Origin: JACOMY01 sp046233115
GTDB taxonomy: Bacteria > Pseudomonadota > Alphaproteobacteria > Kiloniellales > JACOMY01
Direction of reading: 5' to 3'
Assembly: GCA_046233115.1 (NCBI GenBank)
Contig: JBJXHM010000002.1
Coordinates: 434,001 to 498,000 of the forward strand
Length of the DNA: 64,000 nucleotides
Shown here: piece after piece, positions 26,062-33,296 of the stretch
Layout of the letters: each line of letters starts with the position of its first letter
How positions within the stretch are numbered: the first letter of the stretch is position 1
Notes under the pieces: generated by a model
Told to the model about the DNA's origin: nothing
What the model saw: only the letters and a program-made list of their open reading frames with translations
Databases searched by the model: none
Program-made: the position numbers and the translations under genes

Positions 26062-26961
26062 TCACTTGCTACGCGTTGCCTGGGCGCGTGTGGCCAGCGC
26101 GACGCCGGCAGCGGCTAGGCCCATGCCGACCCAGGCCAGCGGTGGCAGGGCCTCGTCGAGGATCAGGTGGGCGACCAGGGCCGCGGTCGGCGGAGTGAGG
26201 AAGAAGAAGGAGGAGACTCGCGCCGCCTCGCCTCGGCGCAGCATGGCCAGCAGCAGGGTGACCGAGATGAGCGAGTTGGCGATCACCAGATAGGCCAGCG
26301 CGATGGCCAGGTCCCCGTTCCACTCCAGGCGCATCGGCTCCAGCAGGGCCGCCATCGGCACCAGGAAGGCGATGCCGACAAGGTACTGGATCAGGTTGGC
26401 CGAGACGGGGTGCACTTCCACTCCGAATCGTCGCTCGTAGAGCGTGGCGGCGGTGAGGCCCAGCAAGGCGGCGACCGAAAGCAGGATACCGGGCAAGGAG
26501 GTCGCCTCGACCTCGGCCCGGGCCAGGATCACCAGCGCGGCACCGGCCAGTCCGAGCGCCAGGCCGAGCCAGCGCCTGGAGCCCACCGGCTCCCGCAGCA
26601 GCAGGGGCGAGGCCAGCGCCACCAGGACCGGCTGCAGTGCCGCGATCAGCGCGTTGGCGCTGGCCGAGAGACCTTCCGCCACGGCCAGATAGGAGAAGCT
26701 GAAGTAGACCACCTGGATCAGGAAGCCGACGGCCGCGATGTGCTTCCAGGCACCCTTGCCTTTGGGCCAGGCCGGGCGCAGCACCAGGGCGATCGGCAGC
26801 AGGATCACCAGCACCACGGCATAGCGCAGGGCCAGGAAGGCCAGCGGGCTCGCGGCCTCCAGACCCAGCTTGGCGAAGGCGAAACCGGAGGACCAGAGCA
26901 CCACGAAGAGGAGCGGCGCCAGCCAGTGCCAGAGGGCCTGATTGCTCGTGGGCGAGACCAT
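26062..26961 (-). CDS. DMT-superfamily (EamA) transporter
   Basis: 299 residues with ten predicted transmembrane helices in two EamA repeats; the first repeat starts WLAPLLFVVLWSSGFAFAKL and the second ISVAALLGLTAATLYERRFG. Members export amino acids, metabolites or drugs from the cytoplasm. Its start is 4 bases after the sirtuin stop, so it is translated from the same transcript. A different EamA protein is encoded divergently on the other side of the sirtuin. Substrate unknown. Confidence 0.88.
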   Translation of the reverse strand: MVSPTSNQALWHWLAPLLFVVLWSSGFAFAKLGLEAASPLAFLALRYAVVLVILLPIALVLRPAWPKGKGAWKHIAAVGFLIQVVYFSFSYLAVAEGLSASANALIAALQPVLVALASPLLLREPVGSRRWLGLALGLAGAALVILARAEVEATSLPGILLSVAALLGLTAATLYERRFGVEVHPVSANLIQYLVGIAFLVPMAALLEPMRLEWNGDLAIALAYLVIANSLISVTLLLAMLRRGEAARVSSFFFLTPPTAALVAHLILDEALPPLAWVGMGLAAAGVALATRAQATRSK

Positions 26962-26965
26962 GGGT

Positions 26966-27700
26966 CTAACCGCGGTCGAAGAGGGCCAGCAGGCTCTTCA
27001 GGTAGTCGGGCACGATCTCGCTCGCCGGGCCGTGGTGATGCTCGGCGAAGCTGTTGGCGCCCTCGGAGGGCTCCAGGTTCAGCTCCACCGTGTGCGCGCC
27101 GCCGAACTTGGCCTCGGAGACGAAGCCAGCGGCGGGATAGACGTTGCCCGAGGTACCGATGGAGACGAAGAGATCGCAGTTGGCCAGCGCCTGGCCGATC
27201 CGGTCCATCTGGAAGGGCATCTCGCCGAACCAGACCACGTTGGGGCGCAGCTTGCCGATGAAGCCGCAGGAGGGACAGACACTCTCTGGTCGGATGTCGC
27301 CGCGCCAGGGGCTGACGCTGTCGCAGGCGAGGCAGGCGACCTCCAGCATGGCGCCGTGCATATGGATCAGCCGGCGGGAGCCGGCGCGCTCGTGCAGGTC
27401 GTCGATGTTCTGGGTCACCAGCAGGAACTCGCCGGGATAGCGCTCCTCGAAATCGGCGAGCGCCTGGTGCGCCGCGTTGGGCTGGATAGAGGGGTCCAGG
27501 ATCCCACGGCGGCGGTCGTTGTAGAAGGCCTGCACCCGGTCCGGATTGCGCTGGAAGGCCTCCGGCGTGGCCACCTCGTCGATCGAGACCCGCGACCAGA
27601 GTCCGTCCTTGTCGCGAAAGGTGTCGAGCCCGGACTCTTTCGAGATGCCGGCACCGGTCAGGACGACGGTTCTCAGCGGCGGCCATTGCAAAGGTGCCAT
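26966..27700 (-). CDS. cobB: NAD-dependent protein deacylase, sirtuin family
   Basis: 244 residues from the ATG at 27700, with GGAGGAG upstream. NAD-binding motifs VVLTGAGISKESGLDTFRDK and VTQNIDDLHERAG, catalytic His in LIHMHGAM, and a zinc site formed by CLACD and CPSCG. Bacterial sirtuins of this length deacetylate or desuccinylate lysines, including those of acyl-CoA synthetases, several of which are in this window. Expected in the cytoplasm. First gene of the unit leading to the EamA transporter. Confidence 0.94.
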   Translation of the reverse strand: MAPLQWPPLRTVVLTGAGISKESGLDTFRDKDGLWSRVSIDEVATPEAFQRNPDRVQAFYNDRRRGILDPSIQPNAAHQALADFEERYPGEFLLVTQNIDDLHERAGSRRLIHMHGAMLEVACLACDSVSPWRGDIRPESVCPSCGFIGKLRPNVVWFGEMPFQMDRIGQALANCDLFVSIGTSGNVYPAAGFVSEAKFGGAHTVELNLEPSEGANSFAEHHHGPASEIVPDYLKSLLALFDRG

Positions 27701-27763
27701 GCGTTGCTCCTCCCTCTCCCGGGATGCTAGAGGAGCTATCCGGGGAAGAGGAGCCCCTTTCGA

Positions 27764-28660
27764 ATGACGGCAGCCATGTCCGACGAAAGAGAAGAACGCC
27801 TGGTCGTCGGCCTTCTCGCCGCCGTTGGCTGTTTCTTCTTCTTCTCCGGCATGGACGCGCTGGCGAAGTGGCTGGGGGCCAGCTACGCGGTGATCCAGCT
27901 CGTCTTCTTCCGTTCCCTCTTCGGCTTCATTCCGGTCGCCGTGGTCACCTGGCGCGACGGCGGACTCCACCAGCTAAAGACCCGCCGGCCCTGGCTGCAC
28001 ACCCTGCGCGGCGGCCTGATCCTGGGGGCGCTCTCCTTCTATTTTCTCGGGCTCAAATACCTGCAGCTCGCCGAGGCGCTGGCGATCGCCTTCACTGCGC
28101 CGCTCTTCATGACCGCGCTGGCCGGGCCGGTGCTGGGCGAGAAGGTGGGCCTGCGACGCTGGTCGGCGGTGCTGATCGGCTTCGCAGGCGTTCTGGTGAT
28201 GGTACGACCGGATCCCGAGAATATGCAACTCGAGGCGCTCTACATCGTCGCCTCGGCCTTCTGCTTCGCGCTGACCTCGCTCACCACGCGGCTGCTGACC
28301 CGCACCGAGACCTCGGCAGCGATCATGTTCTATTCGACCCTGGGGCTCTTCATTCCCAGCAGCCTTATCCTGCCCTTCGTCTGGATCGCGCCCGATACCG
28401 AGGCGCTGGGCCTTTTCTTCCTGATGGGGATCCTGGGCGGCCTCGGCCTGCTGCTGCTGACCACCTGCTACCGCAACGCGCCGGCCTCGGTGGTGGCGCC
28501 CTTCGAGTACTCGGCGCTGATCTGGGCGGTGCTCTTCGGCTGGATCGGCTGGAAGCAGCTACCCGAGCCCTCGGTCTGGTACGGTGCCGTCATCGTCGCC
28601 GGCGCCGGCCTCTACATCGCCCACCGCGAGGCGCGGCTGAAGAAACTGAGCAAAACCTGA
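27764..28660 (+). CDS. DMT-superfamily (EamA) transporter
   Basis: 298 residues, ten predicted membrane helices in two EamA domains (first FFFFSGMDALAKWLGASYAV; second near LYIVASAFCFALTSLTTRLL). It resembles the group that includes RarD/SAM-type permeases of alphaproteobacteria. It diverges from cobB across a 63-base gap. Convergent with thpR, with a strong hairpin between them. Substrate unknown. Confidence 0.88.
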   Translation: MTAAMSDEREERLVVGLLAAVGCFFFFSGMDALAKWLGASYAVIQLVFFRSLFGFIPVAVVTWRDGGLHQLKTRRPWLHTLRGGLILGALSFYFLGLKYLQLAEALAIAFTAPLFMTALAGPVLGEKVGLRRWSAVLIGFAGVLVMVRPDPENMQLEALYIVASAFCFALTSLTTRLLTRTETSAAIMFYSTLGLFIPSSLILPFVWIAPDTEALGLFFLMGILGGLGLLLLTTCYRNAPASVVAPFEYSALIWAVLFGWIGWKQLPEPSVWYGAVIVAGAGLYIAHREARLKKLSKT

Positions 28661-28698
28661 TCTATGACCTTTTGAGCGCTATGCGCTCCTGTTGAAGT

Positions 28699-28782
28699 CG
28701 GCACCGGCCCGCACCCCCGCCCGGCCGCCCACGGAAGTATCCTGGCAATGGGCGGCCGGGCGGGGGTGCGGGCACGATGCCG
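28699..28782. terminator. Very strong hairpin between convergent genes, likely bidirectional terminator
   Basis: A perfect 25-base inverted repeat (28707-28731 with 28749-28773) encloses a 17-base loop, and an outer 5-base stem CGGCA/TGCCG (28699-28703 with 28778-28782) continues it across a small internal loop. The arms are nearly pure G and C. There is no T-run on either strand, so it is not a classical intrinsic terminator, but its place between two converging stop codons suggests transcript-end formation in both directions. Confidence 0.6.
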
Positions 28783-28799
28783 TGCGAACCCAACAGGTT

Positions 28800-29339
28800 C
28801 TAGGCGGCCAAGGGATAGATCGCCTCGGTCTGGTAGATCGGCCCCTCACCGGTGAGGTAGGAGCGGTAGAGGATGAAGTCCTCCACCGGGAAGGGGCCGA
28901 CGCGCAGCAGGTTGTGGCGCAGTACGAAGGGGTGCAGCGCCTCTGGCGGAGTGTTGCGCAGCCGGGCCAGAGTGACGTGCGGGGAAAAGCGCCGCCGCTC
29001 GGGCTTGCAGCCGACCCGCTGCAGCGCGTTCTCGACCTTCTGCTGCAAGCGCAGCAGCGGCTCCGTCTTCTCGACCTTGGCCCAAAGCGCACGGGCCTTC
29101 GGCCCTTCACCCCAATAGCCCAGGCCCTGCAGGGTGAGCTCGAAGCCGCGGCCGTCGAGGCCGGCCAGCTCATGGGCGATGTCGTCGGCCATGCCGCCGT
29201 CGACCTCGCCGATGAAGCGCAGGGTAATGTGGTAGCTCTCCTCGTCGAGCCAGCGTGCGCCGGTAAGGCGGTCGGCGACGTGGCTCAGGCGCTCGCGTAC
29301 CTCCTCGGGCAGGCTCAGAGCTACAAAGAGGCGTAGCAT
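28800..29339 (-). CDS. thpR: RNA 2',3'-cyclic phosphodiesterase (2H family)
   Basis: 179 residues. Both catalytic HxT motifs of the 2H phosphoesterase fold are present: HITLRFIGEV near residue 42 and HVTLARLRN near 123. The N-terminus MLRLFVALSLPEEVRERLS is typical. The enzyme opens 2',3'-cyclic phosphates on RNA and in vitro ligates tRNA halves; its physiological role is poorly known. It ends near the strong hairpin it shares with the convergent EamA gene. Confidence 0.94.
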   Translation of the reverse strand: MLRLFVALSLPEEVRERLSHVADRLTGARWLDEESYHITLRFIGEVDGGMADDIAHELAGLDGRGFELTLQGLGYWGEGPKARALWAKVEKTEPLLRLQQKVENALQRVGCKPERRRFSPHVTLARLRNTPPEALHPFVLRHNLLRVGPFPVEDFILYRSYLTGEGPIYQTEAIYPLAA

Positions 29340-29378
29340 CCTCTCCTCCTCTCCTTCGAGGGGACCGGACCCGTCCCG

Positions 29379-30419
29379 CTAGGGACAGGGATAGGTATAG
29401 AGTCTATGAATGGCGTCGATGCCGTCCAGCACCTCTTGCGTCAGGGTGACCCCTGCTGCGTCAATTTGATTCTCCAACTGCGCGATCGAGGTGGCGCCGA
29501 CGATGGCTGCGGTGGTGAAGGGGCGCGAGAGCACGTAGGCCGTGGCCATCTGCACGGGATCGAGGCCGTGCTCGCGGGCCAGGGCGACGTAGGCCGCAAC
29601 CGCCGTCTGCGCGTTCTCTGTGAAGTAGCGCTTGTTGGTCGGGAAGAGGGTCATGCGCGCCCCTTCGGGCCGGGCGCCGTCCAGGTACTTGCCGGAGAGC
29701 GCACCGGCGGCGGCCGGCGCGTAGGCGAGCAGGCCGCAGTCCTCGCGGCAGGCGACCTCGGCCAGGCCCGTCTCGAAGCTGCGGTTCAGCAGGCTGTAGG
29801 GGTTCTGGATCGAGACAATGCGCGGTCCGAGTCCGGCATCGGCCAGCATCAGGTAGCGCATGGTGCCCCAGGCGGTCTCGTTGGAGACACCCACGTAGCG
29901 CACCTTGCCGCTAGCGACCAGACGCTCCAGGCCTTTCAGGGTCTCCTCGATCGGGGTGCTCTCTTCGTTCGGATCGGGCTCGAAGCCCAGGGTGCCGAAG
30001 GTGTTGGTGCTGCGGTCCGGCCAGTGCAATTGGTAGAGGTCGATGCGGTCGGTCTGCAGCCGCTTCAGGCTGGTCTCGACCGCGCGCTCCATGTGATCGG
30101 CAGTGAGCCTGGTCTTGCCGTCGCGGATATAGGGAAAGCGATCGCCCGGCCCCACCATCTTGGAGGCGAGAAAGACCCGGTCGCGCTTGCCGCGGCTGGC
30201 GAACCAGGTGCCGATGATTTCTTCGGTGCGGCCGTAGGTCTCCTCGCCGGGCGGGGCCGAGTACATCTCCGCCGTGTCCCAGAAGGTGACACCGCGGTCC
30301 AGCGCCAGGTCCATCTGCGCGTGGCCTTCGGCCTCCGTGTTCTGCTTACCCCAGGTCATGGTGCCGAGGCAGATCGCCGTCACCTTCTCGTCCGTGCGGC
30401 CCAAACGGCGTGTTTCCAT
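29379..30419 (-). CDS. tas: Aldo/keto reductase, Tas type
   Basis: 346 residues from the ATG at 30419, the same length as E. coli Tas. Motifs match closely: GTMTWGKQNTEAEGHAQMDLA, WDTAEMYSAPPGEETYGRTE with the catalytic Asp and Tyr, the conserved Lys in FLASKM, DLYQLHWPDRSTNTFG, and IVSIQNPYSLLNRSFETGLA. The enzyme reduces carbonyls with NADPH in the cytoplasm; the natural substrate is not established. It is a separate unit between thpR and the FIST gene. Confidence 0.92.
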   Translation of the reverse strand: METRRLGRTDEKVTAICLGTMTWGKQNTEAEGHAQMDLALDRGVTFWDTAEMYSAPPGEETYGRTEEIIGTWFASRGKRDRVFLASKMVGPGDRFPYIRDGKTRLTADHMERAVETSLKRLQTDRIDLYQLHWPDRSTNTFGTLGFEPDPNEESTPIEETLKGLERLVASGKVRYVGVSNETAWGTMRYLMLADAGLGPRIVSIQNPYSLLNRSFETGLAEVACREDCGLLAYAPAAAGALSGKYLDGARPEGARMTLFPTNKRYFTENAQTAVAAYVALAREHGLDPVQMATAYVLSRPFTTAAIVGATSIAQLENQIDAAGVTLTQEVLDGIDAIHRLYTYPCP

Positions 30420-30507
30420 CGCTCTGCCTTCCCTCGTCTGTCTCAATCTACGCAATCGATTGCGGCGCTGTAGCCGCTCCAAGCGGTGTTTTCCGGGATG
30501 GGTGGCG

Positions 30508-31626
30508 TCAGGACAGCAGCGCCAGCACTCCTGTGTAGGCATAGAGCCGCTCGCCGGCGATCTCTCCCGAGGCGAAGAAGCCGGTGATCGGGATGTCGCC
30601 CAGCCGCTCGCGCAGGATCTTCATCTCCGCGCCGCTGGCGCCGAAGAGCTGTGGGCCGCGGGCCACGCAGGAGATGTAGACGGCGGCCTTGGGCGGCTGA
30701 CGGCAGCGGCTCAGCACCACCTCGGCCAGGCGGGCCAGGTCCATGGCGGCCGCCTCGGGGTCGCGGCGGCAGAAGAGGATGCGCCGGCCGGGCTCCACCA
30801 GCTCGCCGACCGCGAGCCAGCCCTCGTCCGGATCGAGGCCGACGAAGTCGCGCACCAGATAGTCGCCACGCTCCGCGCCCAGCACCGGAAAGGCCGGATG
30901 CAGCGTCGGCCAGGCGCCGGCCAGATCGTTGTCGAAATCGCGCTCCACCAGATCCAGCAGCGCGTTCAGCGCCGGCTGACCCTCGATCTCCTTCACCACC
31001 TGACCCTCGGCGGCGGTGATCGCCATCGGCTCGGTCAGGGGCACGCAGCTCTGGGTCAGGCCGACCGCGACCGGCACGGCGTCGCCCAGCAACACGCCGG
31101 ATAGGCCGGGCGTGTTGCTGACCTCGGCGCCCGAGGCCGCCTGGCCGCGGCGCGAGGCGGAGAGGCCGCCCAGGCAGTAGGCATGGCCGCCTTCCGCCAG
31201 GTCGCCCAGCATCGCCGGCAGGTCCGGCGTGCGCGGGTCGGCGGCGACCAGGGCCAGGCTCAAGGCCTGCCTGCCGGCCCAGTCGGTCAGCGCCTGCGGA
31301 GCCTCTTCCCAGCTTTCCCGCAAGGGTCCGAAACTGCGGAAGGACCCGGGCGGTAGCGCCATGGTCATGAGCGACAGGCAGGGCTTGTCGAAACGTTCGC
31401 CGCTGCGGTCGATGATGCCGAGGCCGACGGTACCCACGACATGGTCGATGCCGCACGCGTGCTTCACCCGCTCTACCAGCCGGCCGTAATCGGGTGCGAA
31501 GTGGTCGCTGGCATAGAGCAATGCCAGGTTCGCGCCGGGCGGCGGCGGCCCAGCCTCCAGCGCGAGGCGCAGGGCCTCGTCGGCCTCTCCTGCTTCGCCC
31601 AGGCCGACGGCATAACGGCGGGTCAC
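30508..31626 (-). CDS. FIST-domain signal-transduction protein
   Basis: 372 residues from a GTG at 31626 that shares four bases (GTGA, 31623-31626) with the stop of the esterase gene. FIST_N covers about 30-220 (LALLYASDHFAPDYGRLVER, GTVGLGIIDRSGERFDKPCL) and FIST_C about 230-360 (NDLAGAWPTLHPAFPVLGAE, ITGFFASGEIAGERLYAYTG). FIST domains are predicted to sense small ligands such as amino acids, often linked to two-component or cyclic-di-GMP proteins. Here it is alone, coupled to a secreted esterase. Cytoplasmic. Confidence 0.88.
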   Translation of the reverse strand: MTRRYAVGLGEAGEADEALRLALEAGPPPPGANLALLYASDHFAPDYGRLVERVKHACGIDHVVGTVGLGIIDRSGERFDKPCLSLMTMALPPGSFRSFGPLRESWEEAPQALTDWAGRQALSLALVAADPRTPDLPAMLGDLAEGGHAYCLGGLSASRRGQAASGAEVSNTPGLSGVLLGDAVPVAVGLTQSCVPLTEPMAITAAEGQVVKEIEGQPALNALLDLVERDFDNDLAGAWPTLHPAFPVLGAERGDYLVRDFVGLDPDEGWLAVGELVEPGRRILFCRRDPEAAAMDLARLAEVVLSRCRQPPKAAVYISCVARGPQLFGASGAEMKILRERLGDIPITGFFASGEIAGERLYAYTGVLALLS

Positions 31627-32306
31627 GAGTCCTTTTGCTGCCTGTCTAGCTGCTTCTCGTGGACCGCGCGGCGCAGCAGCTCCCGCGTGCCCGGTAGCAA
31701 GGTGTCGACCACAACTTCTACCCCTTCTGCATTGGGATGAATCCCGTCCGCCTGGTTCAACTCCGGGACCAGGGCGACGCCATCCAACAAGAAGGGTGTT
31801 AGCACCAGATCGTAGTCTTGGGCCAGCCGCACGTAGAGGGGATCGAACTCCGCAGCGTAGTCGGGGCCGAGATTGCGCGGCGCCATCATGCCGGCGAGCT
31901 GGATCGGAACGCCGCGGCGGCGCAGCTCTTCGATGATGGCCCGCAGGTTGGCCTCTGTCTCGGCCGGCTCCAGCCCGCGCAGGCCGTCGTTGGCGCCCAG
32001 CGCCAGCAGCAGCGCATCCGGTTTGTCGGTCAGGGTCCAGTCCAGCCGGGCCAGGCCGGAGGCGCTGGTGTCGCCGGAGTTCCCGGCATTCACCACGCGC
32101 ACGTTCCAGCCCTCCTCGCGCAGGGCGACCTGCAGCCGTTCGGGCAGGGTTTGCCCGGCCGGCAGGCCATAGCCGTGGACCAGGCTGTCGCCATAGGCGA
32201 CCAGGACGAGTTCCGGGTTGTCGGCCTTGGCGGGATTGACCAGCCCGATACCCATGATCGTCATGACCGAAGCGAAGGCCCGGCGGGAAAGGAAGAAGGA
32301 CTTCAT
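31623..32306 (-). CDS. tesA: SGNH/GDSL hydrolase (arylesterase/lysophospholipase, TesA family)
   Basis: 227 residues from the ATG at 32306. The N-terminus carries an export signal with an RR pair (LSRRAFASVMTIMGIGLV, cleavage near AKA at 28). The SGNH blocks are visible: VAYGDSLVHGYGLPAG with the nucleophile Ser, NAGNSGDTSASG, LALGANDGLRG, and DGIHPNAEG with the Asp-His pair. It hydrolyses esters or thioesters in the periplasm. It is divergent from ybbA-ybbP, the same arrangement as tesA/ybbA/ybbP in E. coli. Confidence 0.92.
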   Translation of the reverse strand: MKSFFLSRRAFASVMTIMGIGLVNPAKADNPELVLVAYGDSLVHGYGLPAGQTLPERLQVALREEGWNVRVVNAGNSGDTSASGLARLDWTLTDKPDALLLALGANDGLRGLEPAETEANLRAIIEELRRRGVPIQLAGMMAPRNLGPDYAAEFDPLYVRLAQDYDLVLTPFLLDGVALVPELNQADGIHPNAEGVEVVVDTLLPGTRELLRRAVHEKQLDRQQKDS

Positions 32307-32587
32307 GGCCAACTCGTGTCGTTGCCCTCTGGATTTTGGTGGCCGTGGGTTGGCGATCAAGCGGTCGGGCGGGAATGCCACAAGACCGCCTTATCCCGAC
32401 GGCTCCGGCGCCACCTTCGCCGCCCAAGATCCAGTGAGAAATGAGATGCGGGCGGGCCCGTGGGGGCCGGGCTCGGCTTGATCGGCGCTGCGCAGGCGCC
32501 ATATCGCTCCAGGACGGGGTGCGATGGCGGAGTTTTGCATCCGCGGTCTTCGGGGCAGGCAGCAGAAGCGAGAGGCCAAGCGACGGT

Positions 32588-33274
32588 ATGATCGGACTAG
32601 AGGCGGTGACCCTGACTCTGAACTCGCTGGCTGGCCCGGTCGAGATCCTGAAAGGCATCGATCTGGAGGTCGGCAGCGGCGAGACGGTGAGCCTGGTGGG
32701 CCCCTCCGGTTCCGGCAAGACCTCGCTGCTGATGGTGATCGCCGGTTTGGAGCGTGCGACCGCTGGCCGGGTGACGGTAGCCGGCGTCGACTACAGTGGG
32801 CGTAGCGAGGACGACCTGGCTCGCCTGCGCCGCAGTTCGGTCGGGATCGTGTTCCAGGATTTTCACCTGGTGCCGACCATGACCGCGCAGGAGAACGTGG
32901 CGATCCCACTGGAGCTGGCCGGGGCGCGCGATGCCTGGAAGCGGGCGGCCGAGGCGCTGGACAGCGTCGGGCTTGGCCACCGGCTGGCACACTATCCGGG
33001 CCAGCTCTCCGGCGGCGAGCAGCAGCGCACGGCGCTGGCGCGGGCCGTCGTCGCCAGGCCGAAGATCCTGCTGGCCGACGAGCCGACCGGCAATCTGGAT
33101 GGACAGACCGGTCTGCACATTATCGACATGCTGTTCCGCCTGCGGGCCGAGCAGGGTTCCACCCTGCTGCTGATCACCCACGACCCGGGCCTGGCCGCCC
33201 GCTGCGAGCGGCAGATCGGCCTGGCCGACGGCCGCATCGACGCCGACGCGCGCCAGCCCGCGGCCGTTGCCTGA
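32588..33274 (+). CDS. ybbA: ABC transporter ATP-binding protein (YbbA/LolD-like)
   Basis: 228 residues from the ATG at 32588. Walker A GPSGSGKTSLL, Q-loop FQDFHLVPTMT, signature LSGGEQQR, Walker B ILLADEPTGNLD and the switch His in LLITHDPGL are complete. The close homologues are of the MacB/LolD type that power transmembrane proteins with large periplasmic domains. It pairs with the FtsX-like permease encoded next. The 281-base gap to tesA holds the divergent promoters. Confidence 0.93.
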   Translation: MIGLEAVTLTLNSLAGPVEILKGIDLEVGSGETVSLVGPSGSGKTSLLMVIAGLERATAGRVTVAGVDYSGRSEDDLARLRRSSVGIVFQDFHLVPTMTAQENVAIPLELAGARDAWKRAAEALDSVGLGHRLAHYPGQLSGGEQQRTALARAVVARPKILLADEPTGNLDGQTGLHIIDMLFRLRAEQGSTLLLITHDPGLAARCERQIGLADGRIDADARQPAAVA

Positions 33275-33296
33275 CGGCCGGCAGGTGGCGGCGACG

